From GCA-003244245 sp050699595 (GTDB lineage: Bacteria > Actinomycetota > Actinomycetes > Mycobacteriales > Pseudonocardiaceae), in contig JBOHFI010000017.1 in the NCBI GenBank assembly GCA_050699595.1, positions 25,238 through 89,237 of the forward strand: a stretch of DNA of 64,000 nucleotides. The letters run 5' to 3'. This document shows, piece by piece, positions 1 to 7,637 of the stretch (its first letter is position 1; every line of letters begins with the position of its first letter). Below the pieces are notes generated by a model. The model had not been told where the DNA came from, ran no database searches, and was given only the letters and a program-made list of their open reading frames with translations. A program made the translations under genes and the position numbers.

Positions 1-295
1 CGAGGTCAGCCAGTGGGTCGGCATCCCTGAGCGCCGTCGAGTCTAGATTGAGGCCCACGCAGACGTAGGGCGACCCAGTCGCGGCCATGCCGGGTCCACA
101 TTTCTGCCACGGGGCCCACCACGCCAGATACCCGAGCCCGATGAGAAGGACGACCATCATGAGTGAGCTGGCGATCCACCGACGCCGGAGAAAACTCAGG
201 ATGGTCACCGTGGTCGGGATACTCACTATAGGGCGCGGTTCGCTGCCCTGCGCGCGGAGCTTCGGGCGGGTCAGCAAGCGGCGGAACAGGCTCAT
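1..295 (-). CDS. Membrane-anchored protein, N-terminal part (runs off the left edge)
   Basis: An ATG at 295 opens a frame that stays open to the window edge, so only about 98 residues are visible. There is a basic N-terminus (MSLFRRLLTRPKL), a hydrophobic segment near residues 43-60 (MMVVLLIGLGYLAWWAP), then a presumably external region with a CGPG and a YVCVGL motif. It begins 24 bp after the stop of the P-loop ATPase on the same strand, so the two are probably co-transcribed. From memory, actinobacterial proteins with one membrane helix followed by a C..G...CVG segment often carry a periplasmic-binding-protein-like domain and sit beside a P-loop ATPase. That domain lies outside the window, so its presence here is inference. 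Confidence 0.6.
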   Translation of the reverse strand, partial: MSLFRRLLTRPKLRAQGSEPRPIVSIPTTVTILSFLRRRWIASSLMMVVLLIGLGYLAWWAPWQKCGPGMAATGSPYVCVGLNLDSTALRDADPLADL

Positions 296-318
296 GGCCA
301 GGTCGGGTCCGTTCTGTT

Positions 319-2319
319 TCAGAGCAGCAGGTCAGTGGCGAGCCGCGCGGCCTCGAACAGCGCGGCGACATCGGGCCGCCTGGACAGTGGCACGAGTTCT
401 CTTTCGTATGCGCGCGCGATGAGTGTGCGTTGGGCCGGATCGGGCATGGCGAAGGGGTTGGCCGCCAGCCAGCGGGCCGTGATCAGCCGAGTGATGGCGT
501 TGCCGGCGGGGGACCGGCCGAGCGGTGCCTCGCCGATAGTCGTGTTGACCAGCATGTCGTAGAGTTCCCCGCAGCTGTGGTTGAGCGGCTGATTGTCGGG
601 CGCGCGAGTAACCAGTTCGATCCGGTTGATCCAATCCTGATGCGGGCCTTGGTCGAAACTGGTCTCGAAGGCGTCCACCACCTCACTGATCCGTCCGAGG
701 GCCAGCTGGCAGTACGCCTTGCGCACTGGCTCGTCGAATGTATCCGGGTCGTTGAGTAGTGCCTCGAACTGGTCTTGGTAGGTAGTGCCGTTCCGCGCGA
801 GGGCGCCCACCAGCGTCCGGGCGATCCACGGGTGTAGTTCGGCGTAGTTCGCGGTGACGGTCCCGTATTTCGGCGCGGCGGTCCACAGGGCGATGCGCAA
901 CTCGGTGAGGATGCGCCCGACGTGGGGTTGAGAGATCAGGCTCGTCGCGTTGTGGGGTAACAACCATGGTGCGGTAGCGAAGGGGGCGGCGCTGATGAAC
1001 TCGTCGATGCCGACATCCTGGAGATACTGGACGAGGCGCATGGCGGTCAAGCGCTCGCGCCACGGATCGGCACCGGAGCGGGCCGGGTCGGCCGACCCGA
1101 GAACGTCACGGGCGCCGGGCCGGACCTGTCGGTCACGCAGCAGATCCTTGAGAAGATGAACCGCTGCGGGCAGGCCGCCAGTGGCGCGTTGGACCAGGAT
1201 GCACTCCGGTGCGTGTTGGCTGATCGCCAAGATGTGGGCGGTCTCGTCGATGGCGAGCGGTTCGAGCAGCACCGGGTAGTAGGGGGGCCGGGGCGCTTCG
1301 GATGCCTGGGTGGCCCAGTGCCCGTAGTTCGCCTCACGGCACAGCGGTACGGCCCGCGCTCGGCCCGGGTTATCCAGCGGTGATTGCCATGGAGCCCGCC
1401 ACCCGGCTTCCCAACGACTGTCCCACCGGCCGCTGGTCGCGATGATCAGCAGCGCGTCATGCTGGTCTGGATCTCTCCGCAGGTGGCGTTCCCGGGCGGC
1501 GAGCAGGTCCGTGACGAACCTCGCGCCGCTCGTATGGTGAATGTTGTCCAACAGGAGCACCCAGTTGTGCTGGTGGCGAGCGTGCGGATGGGGGCACGAG
1601 CACCGGTTGAGGTGATCTAGCGTGGCCATCCGGGGGTGACTTTCCCGGATGTCGGCGAGGAACGCCGCAGTGAGCCAATTGGTGATCTCAGTGGGTCTCG
1701 CGCGGCTGAGCGAGACGAGCGCGTCGAGTGGCGTGGCGCCTTCGGCTTCCGGGAAGGACGCGTGCCACTGCTTGGCCCTGCTCACGGGCTGACGGGTAAC
1801 GGTGCTGATCAGCCTGGGGAGCACCTTCTTGATGATCTCCGCAGGCAGTGCTGGTAGGACACTCGCGTTCTTCGCGGAGTCGACCAGTGTGTCTACCAGG
1901 TCGGCGACGACCCGGTCCGCTCTGCGATTGCGGGTGAAGGCCTCGATGGAGACACGCAGGGTGTCTTTCGCCTGTTCGCGAGAATGACCTTCCAGGGATG
2001 TCTGGGTGGCGATGAGTCCCAGGGTGAACCGGGTAAAGTGTGCTCCCGGGCGGGCTTTCCACGTGCGGGACAGGTCAAAGGCGACGTGCGCCAGGGTCTC
2101 CACTGTGGTGGGCGGGGTCGGCGCATCATGGGGAAAGTCGACAAGGGCGTGGACCACCTCGGCGCCGCAGGCTCCGGATATCGACTTAAGGGCCGTGCTC
2201 TTGCCCGAGCCGACCGGTCCGAGCAACACGACCACCGGCTGCGGGCGAGACGGCTCGCCGTTCCACAACAGGCGCTGGGTGAGCAGGACACTGGACAGGT
2301 GGGGTTGGCCGACCGACAT
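319..2319 (-). CDS. Large P-loop NTPase, STAND-like
   Basis: The protein is 666 residues from the ATG at 2319, which is preceded by GGAGGCGGTGT, a good ribosome-binding site. An upstream in-frame start at 2436 has no comparable signal. Walker A is GPVGSGKST at residues 34-42. A Walker B-like WVLLLDNIH lies in the middle and is followed by a sensor-like LLIIATSGRWDS segment. The C-terminal half is helical with no motif I recognise. The arrangement fits a STAND or AAA-like signalling ATPase. It is followed on the same strand by a membrane protein gene 24 bp away, so ATPase and membrane partner probably act together, possibly in sensing or defence. Function is unknown. Confidence 0.75.
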   Translation of the reverse strand: MSVGQPHLSSVLLTQRLLWNGEPSRPQPVVVLLGPVGSGKSTALKSISGACGAEVVHALVDFPHDAPTPPTTVETLAHVAFDLSRTWKARPGAHFTRFTLGLIATQTSLEGHSREQAKDTLRVSIEAFTRNRRADRVVADLVDTLVDSAKNASVLPALPAEIIKKVLPRLISTVTRQPVSRAKQWHASFPEAEGATPLDALVSLSRARPTEITNWLTAAFLADIRESHPRMATLDHLNRCSCPHPHARHQHNWVLLLDNIHHTSGARFVTDLLAARERHLRRDPDQHDALLIIATSGRWDSRWEAGWRAPWQSPLDNPGRARAVPLCREANYGHWATQASEAPRPPYYPVLLEPLAIDETAHILAISQHAPECILVQRATGGLPAAVHLLKDLLRDRQVRPGARDVLGSADPARSGADPWRERLTAMRLVQYLQDVGIDEFISAAPFATAPWLLPHNATSLISQPHVGRILTELRIALWTAAPKYGTVTANYAELHPWIARTLVGALARNGTTYQDQFEALLNDPDTFDEPVRKAYCQLALGRISEVVDAFETSFDQGPHQDWINRIELVTRAPDNQPLNHSCGELYDMLVNTTIGEAPLGRSPAGNAITRLITARWLAANPFAMPDPAQRTLIARAYERELVPLSRRPDVAALFEAARLATDLLL

Positions 2320-2842
2320 ACACCGCCTCCGAGACGCCGCGCTACGAGCTTCAACCCCGTCCCCCGCCTCAGGTCGGCTGAACGTAGTGCAGAATACTCC
2401 CTTGGGCTCCAGCGCCTGGCCCGCCGCGCCCGCCAACAGCCGGCAGCGCCTCTGGCGGGGCGCATCACACCCTTGCTATATCGTGAGCGCCCCCCCGTGA
2501 TCTGATCACCGCACAGTCCTCAGAGGTTCGATGCCTGCACCTCGGCTACAGCGCGGTCGACCTGGTCGAGCGCCGCCCGCCGAGCAAGGACACTACCTTC
2601 ATGGGGGGCTGCGGTGTCGTTTCCGCTGGTGGCAGGCAGCCGCTGTCATCTCACCGCTGTAGAAGCCATCCCGGCTACCTCATCTGATGTAGTGGGACCG
2701 CATGATCTGGCGTAGGCAAAAGATGGTCCGTTGGACGGATGACCAGTCCCTGGGCTTCCGGAACAATGGAGAAGCAGGAAGAATCATCCCACGGGCCTAC
2801 GCAACACAGTGCCTATGCAACACGGTGCCTACGCACCACAGT
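2320..2842. other. Intergenic stretch without a supported gene
   Basis: About 520 bases between the divergent ATPase and dNTPase genes. Short frames are present, but none has a ribosome-binding site together with actinobacterial codon use. The last part (about 2739-2842) reads toward the repeat at 2843 and looks like the decayed 5' side of a paralogue of the 6561-6932 gene. Confidence 0.5.
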
Positions 2843-2880
2843 GGCGTCATTGGTTGTTTTCGCGCGGGGAACCGAGTTGG
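2843..2880 (+). repeat. 38-bp direct repeat, copy A
   Basis: GGCGTCATTGGTTGT begins a 38-base stretch that recurs at 6884-6921 with 35 of 38 identical positions. In one frame it encodes ASLVVFARGTEL, matching ASLVVFARGNEL at the C-terminus of the 6561-6932 product. It is therefore a fragment of a paralogue of that gene. The two copies bracket the dNTPase-CYTH cassette. Confidence 0.85.
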
Positions 2881-2920
2881 TAGGTTGGTGGAAGTCTGAA
2901 TCTGAAGTGAGCTGGGTGCC

Positions 2921-4339
2921 TTGACAAGACAATCAACTCCTGAGCTGGCGCGGCGAGACGATCGTTTCTCGGGAAGGCGTCGCGCCCAAGACTCAATAGC
3001 TCCTGACGTTCGGAGCGAATACGAGCGCGATGTCGATCGGATCGTCTACAATTACTACTTCCGACGGCTGGCCGGGATTACGCAGGTATCATCGGGTCAT
3101 GGCAGAATACTGCACCATAATCGGATGACGCACTCGCTGAAGGTAGCCCAGGTTGGCCGGAGGTTGGTTCAGTATTTAGAGCACGATGACCGCAACTCGG
3201 TTGGGATCAAGGCCGCCCGCGGTATTGATCGAGATGTAGTGGAAGCCGCGGGTTTACTGCATGATACGGGGCATCCTCCTTTTGGTCACATCGGGGAGCA
3301 GCAGCTCGATCGGTGGGCGCGGGGCCACGGGCTCGGCGATGGATACGAAGGCAATGCTCAAGTTTTACGAATAATTCTCAGTATTACCGCGCACCAGCGT
3401 GGTCGCGAGGAGTTATTATCCGGGCTCGACCTGACGCGCGCTGTGGTCGCGGCTTGTGTGAAGTATCCTTGGTCGAGCGGAGAGGTCGAGGAACGCCAGA
3501 TAAACAAATGGGGTTATTACGAGCCCGAGAGTGAAATCTTCCGTCGATTCGTCACCCCCTTGCTTCCTGAGCACGGTGGTGGAACTCTTGAAGCGAAAAT
3601 AATGGACTGGGCCGACGATATTACTTACGCTGTGCATGACCTGCAGGACTTCTACGCGGATGGCATTATTCCGCTCCAGTACCTCCGTCATAACCAAATA
3701 TCTGACAGTAGTTATGAGCCGATTCACAGTGGCGAGTTCGGCGACTTCTGGCAGTATGCCACGGAGAAGCTGCGCAAGAATATCGACTTGTCGTTAAGCG
3801 TCGCTCGCCGCGAGTTCGCGAAATATGCAAGCAGGTTCCCCAAGGGGCGTTATCGGGGAGAACGCGAGGAGGATGCACAGCTCGGCGCCCTGGCCTCGCA
3901 GATCATTACCGACGCCAGCAAGGCCACGACCGTAACGGAGGATGGACGTCTTCATATAGATGTGAAAATGAAGGCGGCCATCAATGTTCTGAAACAGGTG
4001 ACGTGGTACTACGTGATTGATCATCCAGATCTAGTCTCCATCCAGATCGGCCAGCGCGCCCGGATGGACGAGTTGTGCCATAGTTTATATGAATGGACTA
4101 AATCCTGCTTCAGGCGGCACGAGGGAAGTGGGCAAGCGCTTACCGTGGAGGAACAGTCGACATTGCAACGCACGCTCCCGGTTCAGCTTCGAGAATTCAC
4201 TGTACAGCTTCTCGAAGCTAATGGCGGGCGTGGCGCTTACCGGGATCGGGATCATTGTTATGCTCGCGCGGTGATCGATTATGTGGCATCAATGACCGAG
4301 GCTGAGTTCGACCGACTGTGGCGGGGCATGTGTCGGTAA
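2921..4339 (+). CDS. HD-domain dNTP triphosphohydrolase (dGTPase-like)
   Basis: The 472-residue product matches the Dgt/dNTPase branch of HD hydrolases, which cut dNTPs to deoxynucleoside plus tripolyphosphate. Visible motifs are YFRRLAGITQV (residues 46-56), the first metal histidine in NRMTHSLKV (H71), the HD pair in LLHDTGHPPFGH (H114, D115), KYPW near 181, and the distal aspartates in MDWADDITYAVHD (about 228-240). The proposed start is a TTG at 2921 with only a weak upstream GAAGTGAG, so a start nearby is possible. Codons end in A or T far more often than in flanking genes, which suggests acquisition. Downstream on the same strand are an XRE regulator and a CYTH triphosphatase. dGTPases of this type occur both in housekeeping and in anti-phage nucleotide depletion. 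Confidence 0.88.
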   Translation: MTRQSTPELARRDDRFSGRRRAQDSIAPDVRSEYERDVDRIVYNYYFRRLAGITQVSSGHGRILHHNRMTHSLKVAQVGRRLVQYLEHDDRNSVGIKAARGIDRDVVEAAGLLHDTGHPPFGHIGEQQLDRWARGHGLGDGYEGNAQVLRIILSITAHQRGREELLSGLDLTRAVVAACVKYPWSSGEVEERQINKWGYYEPESEIFRRFVTPLLPEHGGGTLEAKIMDWADDITYAVHDLQDFYADGIIPLQYLRHNQISDSSYEPIHSGEFGDFWQYATEKLRKNIDLSLSVARREFAKYASRFPKGRYRGEREEDAQLGALASQIITDASKATTVTEDGRLHIDVKMKAAINVLKQVTWYYVIDHPDLVSIQIGQRARMDELCHSLYEWTKSCFRRHEGSGQALTVEEQSTLQRTLPVQLREFTVQLLEANGGRGAYRDRDHCYARAVIDYVASMTEAEFDRLWRGMCR

Positions 4340-4438
4340 TTATGCAAGAATAGATCGCAGGGCAGGCGCTCATCGACCTCCTCGTGGTTTGTGCTGCAGA
4401 CGTGTGTGGAAGGCTCGCACAGACACAGCACGTCGCGG

Positions 4439-4615
4439 TTAGTTTGGCTCTTGCTCTCCGTGCAAGACGCGCCACATCTCGTTGAGCCTGCGCTGCTGAG
4501 CAGCCTGGCGCGCGCCACGAGTTCTGGAGGCGCTGGTCTCCATGCCGAGACCAGCCAGAAGGCCAAGCAAGAAGATCAGCAGAGCGGCCAAGCCGATCAA
4601 TAGTAGAGCTGTCAC
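4439..4615 (-). CDS. Small single-pass membrane protein (58 aa)
   Basis: From a GTG at 4615 this encodes 58 residues: a strongly hydrophobic N-terminal helix (residues 3-24, starting MTALLLIGLAALLIFLLGLL), then a basic amphipathic tail containing RGARQAAQQRRLNEMW. An in-frame TGA lies three codons upstream of the GTG, so the start cannot lie much further up. GGAAG sits 13 nt upstream as a weak ribosome-binding site. It is antisense to the main cassette, between the dNTPase and the XRE gene. Similar short membrane peptides followed by RR...EMW are common in actinobacterial accessory DNA, from memory. Function is unknown. Confidence 0.55.
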   Translation of the reverse strand: MTALLLIGLAALLIFLLGLLAGLGMETSASRTRGARQAAQQRRLNEMWRVLHGEQEPN

Positions 4616-4837
4616 AACTAGTCACCAACTTCCGCGTAGCGCGACTACCGACAGTGACCGTCTGCACCAGGACGCCTGGTGGGTGGCCTGCATTGTGTTG
4701 GTCCCGATCTTTCCGTTACACTGGGCAGTCAGCACTGTTGTGTCCCTCTGGGCCCATCGGGGGATGGGGGCATGCTTATTTGCTCACTACGGAGTCGAGT
4801 TCGGCAAAGATTCCTTGGGTGGCGATCGAACAGAGTG

Positions 4838-4865
4838 ATCCTGTTCGGAAGTTTCCGAACAGGAT
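4838..4865. promoter_or_regulatory. Perfect 13-bp inverted repeat at the XRE start codon
   Basis: ATCCTGTTCGGAA, a GT spacer, then TTCCGAACAGGAT. The arms are perfect and the last two bases are the AT of the ATG at 4864. It could be the operator for the XRE protein encoded directly downstream, or an RNA hairpin masking the start. Position and symmetry are seen in the sequence; the role is inferred. Confidence 0.65.
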
Positions 4866-5895
4866 GGCAACGCGGCGAGGCGGTGGTCCAGTGACACGGG
4901 GCACGCGCCCGGTGCTTGGGCCGGCTCACCAGAGGCTTGGTGAACGACTGCGTGCACTCCGTAAGTCGGCCAAGCGCACGATGCGTGACCTGGGACGTTT
5001 CGTGAGCCAAGCCCATCTGAGTGAACTTGAGAACGGCCAAGTCACACCATCGGCGGCGCTGCTCGGTCGCTTGGTCGGGTACCTTGGCGGTGATCATGCC
5101 TCTTTTGCTCGTCTGATGGTGGCTGTCCGGGCGGAGAACGAGGAGCGTAAACGAGCCGGTGCTAAGAAGCGGGGCGAACGCTACATCGCTGGGTTGGCGA
5201 GCCCCAGGGCGGTGACGGCACATTTTGTGCTCTACGGCCAGCCTGAAATATCCGTGGTTGATCAGGACGATGTGCCGCGCGTGGTCGAGGTCGAGATCGC
5301 CTCGTCGGCCGACGATACCGATTTTAGCCCACCTGTTGTGGTGGAGGATTCCGAAGACGACTACACCGTGGGAGCGGATCGCATTATTGGCACAAGTATT
5401 TTCAGTCGCACTATTCGGGCGACTGAGGCTGATATGCGAATCTACCGATGGTGGTTTACTGAGGCGCCGGCGGAACTGGTAATACGCACCATCACGCTCG
5501 GCGTATCGCTTGGCGGAAATATCTCTCGAGTCTGGCAGCTTGGTGCGACGTCTTATGGCGTGGAGATTGCTCTCACCAAGGCGTTAGCCGAGGGTGAAGC
5601 GAGTCGACTGCGCTATTATAAAGTGGTCCAAGCGGTCGGCTACTGTAGTCGCTGGGTGCGACGAGTTCACGCTGTCGAGTTAGCGTCATCTCGGTTAGCG
5701 GTGAGGTTTGAAGGGACAGAACCCGAGGTGGTGTGGTACTGGAGTGGCTTGCCTCCCAGCTCAACCCCTGGGTTCTATAGCCAGGAGCGGGAGCTTAAAC
5801 GCCAGCCCACTGGGCAGTACGAAAAGTGGTTTGGTCCGCCAGCTCGCGGCATGTCACTCGGCATCGCCTGGCGATTCCCTGGGGATGAACCCTAG
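4864..5895 (+). CDS. XRE-family regulator with a long C-terminal region
   Basis: From the ATG at 4864 the protein is 343 residues. The Cro/C1-type HTH spans about residues 25-70 (RLGERLRALRKSAKRTMRDL, then SQAHLSELENGQVTPS). The remaining 270 residues form an uncharacterised sensor-like region with acidic and beta-rich stretches. A GTG at 4891 is an alternative start; the frame also stays open upstream to 4654, but that part has no good start signal. The gene lies 14 bp before the CYTH gene, which has a strong ribosome-binding site, so the two form an operon. A perfect palindrome overlapping the ATG suggests autoregulation. Confidence 0.75.
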   Translation: MATRRGGGPVTRGTRPVLGPAHQRLGERLRALRKSAKRTMRDLGRFVSQAHLSELENGQVTPSAALLGRLVGYLGGDHASFARLMVAVRAENEERKRAGAKKRGERYIAGLASPRAVTAHFVLYGQPEISVVDQDDVPRVVEVEIASSADDTDFSPPVVVEDSEDDYTVGADRIIGTSIFSRTIRATEADMRIYRWWFTEAPAELVIRTITLGVSLGGNISRVWQLGATSYGVEIALTKALAEGEASRLRYYKVVQAVGYCSRWVRRVHAVELASSRLAVRFEGTEPEVVWYWSGLPPSSTPGFYSQERELKRQPTGQYEKWFGPPARGMSLGIAWRFPGDEP

Positions 5896-5909
5896 AAGGA
5901 GGGGTTAAT

Positions 5910-6413
5910 GTGGGAATAGAGATTGAACGACGATTTCTTGTCAGCGATTCGAGCATAGTTCAGGGTGCCTCGCGCGAACTCATTGTTCAGGGCTACTTCT
6001 TTGCCAAGAACGGCTATGCCGCGCGTATTCGTCGGCTGCACCACGTTGCTGGTGACGGTAGTACTCGTGAGAGTAGGGCCACGCTTACTGTCAAAGGGCC
6101 ACGTCGCGGTGCGGCCAGAGCTGAATTCGAGATGGAAATTGATCAAAAATTTGCCGAGAACATGCTCAAGGAAATTGACCACAAGATTTCTAAGAGTCGC
6201 TATCAGGTTATCGCCGACGGAGAAACCTGGGATGTAGACGTCTTCCATGGTGACAACGACGGGTTGATCGTTGCCGAGTGCGAGATGGAGCGATCTCATT
6301 CCATCCGTACACCCACATGGTGTAGCCAAGAAATCACTGACCGTCGCGAGTTTGATAACGAGAACCTGGCCATGAGGCCGTACGGCACGTGGAAGGAGGC
6401 CATCAATCAGTAG
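5910..6413 (+). CDS. CYTH-domain triphosphate tunnel metalloenzyme
   Basis: 167 residues from a GTG at 5910, preceded by AAGGAGGGG. The N-terminal signature is EIERRFLV (residues 4-11), the CYTH ExExK-type motif with Arg in place of Lys. It continues with ARIRRL, ATLTVKGPRRG, ARAEFEMEID, WDVDVFHGDNDGLIVAECEME and a terminal MRPYGTWKEA, the usual order in short bacterial CYTH enzymes of the CyaB/NeuTTM type. Members hydrolyse tripolyphosphate or thiamine triphosphate, or make cAMP. Short single-domain bacterial forms are mostly tripolyphosphatases. Since dNTPases release tripolyphosphate, the neighbour at 2921 suggests a matching substrate. That link is inference. Confidence 0.85.
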   Translation: MGIEIERRFLVSDSSIVQGASRELIVQGYFFAKNGYAARIRRLHHVAGDGSTRESRATLTVKGPRRGAARAEFEMEIDQKFAENMLKEIDHKISKSRYQVIADGETWDVDVFHGDNDGLIVAECEMERSHSIRTPTWCSQEITDRREFDNENLAMRPYGTWKEAINQ

Positions 6414-6560
6414 GTAGTCGTTGCAACAGGTCAAGAACTCGTCACAGACAGTAGTCGGACAGAGGAAAATGTTGACTACAGGGCTACGAATCTGGCATCA
6501 TTGTTAGGGCTCGGTAAAAAAGACGGGGGCCGGCGGATGATGGGTTGATCAGGTGGTAGA

Positions 6561-6932
6561 GTGATGACAGGAGAAGGGCGAGACGCTCCGACCGCGCCGG
6601 AGGCGTCGTTGCTCGATCAGCAGCGAGCAGGAGATCCCATAAACATTGCGTCACCGGAAGCTGGTATCGAAGAAATGAAGTTCTCCATCGGCCCTCAGAA
6701 TGAGTGGGAGGCCACGTTGCCACTGAGCTCGGCAGAGGAATTCATTGCTACTTCCCGGCAGCGGGTACGCATTGGCCGAGCGGCGCTGGACGCGATTCTG
6801 ACACAAAACCCAGAAAGTCGGCGATGGGGTTTTTCGAGGCTGCGGAACGAGATTATGAGACGAACGGGTCTACATGACGCAGCGGCGTCATTGGTTGTCT
6901 TCGCGCGGGGAAATGAGTTGGAAGAAATCTGA
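6561..6932 (+). CDS. Hypothetical protein closing the dNTPase-CYTH cassette
   Basis: 123 residues from a GTG at 6561 (an ATG at 6564 is equally possible), with AGGTGG upstream. I do not recognise the family. The protein is soluble, with a conserved-looking core (SAEEFIATSRQRVRIGRAAL; SRRWGFSRLRNEIMRRTGL) and ends ASLVVFARGNELEEI. The DNA for that ending is the 38-bp repeat also found at 2843. It sits 147 bp after the CYTH gene on the same strand. Confidence 0.55.
   Translation: MMTGEGRDAPTAPEASLLDQQRAGDPINIASPEAGIEEMKFSIGPQNEWEATLPLSSAEEFIATSRQRVRIGRAALDAILTQNPESRRWGFSRLRNEIMRRTGLHDAAASLVVFARGNELEEI
6884..6921 (+). repeat. 38-bp direct repeat, copy B
   Basis: Second copy of the repeat at 2843-2880, here inside the 3' end of the intact 6561-6932 gene. 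Three mismatches separate the copies. The two lie about 4.0 kb apart around the accessory cassette. Confidence 0.85.
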
Positions 6933-6938
6933 AGGCGT

Positions 6939-7394
6939 TCAGGACACCTCGACGATCAGTTCGACTTCGACCGGGGCGTCCAGCGGGAGTTCGGCGACGC
7001 CGACCGCGGACCGGGCATGTGCTCCCGCCGGGCCGAACACCTTGCTGAGCAGCTCGGATGCGCCGTTGAGCACGGCGGGCTGGGCGGTGAACCCGGGTGC
7101 CGAGGCCACGAACCCCACCACCTTCACCACCCGCACCACCGCGTCGAGCCCGACCAGGTCGTCCACCGCGGCCACCGCGTTGAGCGCGCAGGTTCGGGCC
7201 AGTTCCTGACCGCGCTCAGAGTCGATCTCGGCCCCGAGCTTGCCGGTGGCCGCCAGCACCCCGTCGACGAACGGAAGCTGGCCCGAGGTGAACACCAGGG
7301 ATCCGCTGCGCACCGCAGGCACATACATCCCGGCCGGGGCGGCCACCGGCGGCAACACCAACCCGAGCTCGGCCAGCCGGCCCGTGGCGCTCAC
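6939..7394 (-). CDS. RidA/YjgF-family protein
   Basis: 151 residues from a GTG at 7394 that overlaps the stop of the DUF4177 gene (GTGA). It shows the RidA core: SGSLVFTSGQLPFVDG, QELARTCALNAVAAVDDLVGL and a terminal FGPAGAHARSAVGVAELPLDAPVEVELIVEV. RidA proteins deaminate reactive enamines and imines, but the actinobacterial branch beside ArsA-like ATPases is not biochemically defined. Gene order RidA-DUF4177 divergent from an ATPase pair matches mycobacterial Rv3678c-Rv3680. A longer antisense-looking frame over this region is not credible upstream of 7394. Confidence 0.85.
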   Translation of the reverse strand: MSATGRLAELGLVLPPVAAPAGMYVPAVRSGSLVFTSGQLPFVDGVLAATGKLGAEIDSERGQELARTCALNAVAAVDDLVGLDAVVRVVKVVGFVASAPGFTAQPAVLNGASELLSKVFGPAGAHARSAVGVAELPLDAPVEVELIVEVS

Positions 7395-7546
7395 GACTTC
7401 GGGCGCTTGAAGTAGGCCACCAGCTGCTCGCCGGTCGGCCCGGGCAGCACGGTGACGAGCTCCCAGCCGTCGGCTCCCCACTGGTCGAGGATCTGCTTGG
7501 TGGCATGGGTCAACAGCGGCACGGTGGAGTACTCCCAGACTGTCAT
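7391..7546 (-). CDS. DUF4177-like small protein
   Basis: 51 residues from the ATG at 7546 (MTVWEYSTVPLLTHATKQIL), containing WGADGWELVTVLPG, the pattern of the DUF4177 family. It overlaps the RidA start by GTGA, so the two are translationally coupled. It has no clear ribosome-binding site and may be leaderless. Function is unknown; the linkage to RidA and the paired ATPases is conserved in mycobacteria. Confidence 0.75.
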   Translation of the reverse strand: MTVWEYSTVPLLTHATKQILDQWGADGWELVTVLPGPTGEQLVAYFKRPKS

Positions 7547-7567
7547 GGTTGTGCACGCTAGCGCGTG

Positions 7568-7613
7568 CCCGTGAGTGGCGTTGCGAGTGGGAACACTCAT
7601 CGCCACTCACGGG
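7568..7613. promoter_or_regulatory. Nested inverted repeat in a divergent promoter region
   Basis: CCCGTGAGTGGCG and CGCCACTCACGGG form perfect 13-bp arms around a 20-nt centre that itself holds GAGTG/CACTC. It lies between the divergent DUF4177 and ATPase genes and may be an operator or a transcribed hairpin. Confidence 0.5.
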
Positions 7614-7637
7614 TCGTGAGCGGCCTAGGCTCACGAC

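Noticed and set aside
2520..2545. GGTTCGATGCC resembling a T-loop near a cassette boundary
   Set aside because: Isolated match; no tRNA fold and no repeat of it at the other side of the cassette.
2702..2924. Two short frames before the dNTPase gene
   Set aside because: Only the final dozen residues resemble a real protein; treated as a decayed paralogue fragment.
4654..4863. N-terminal extension of the XRE regulator
   Set aside because: No start signal, unusual composition, and it overlaps the promoter palindrome.
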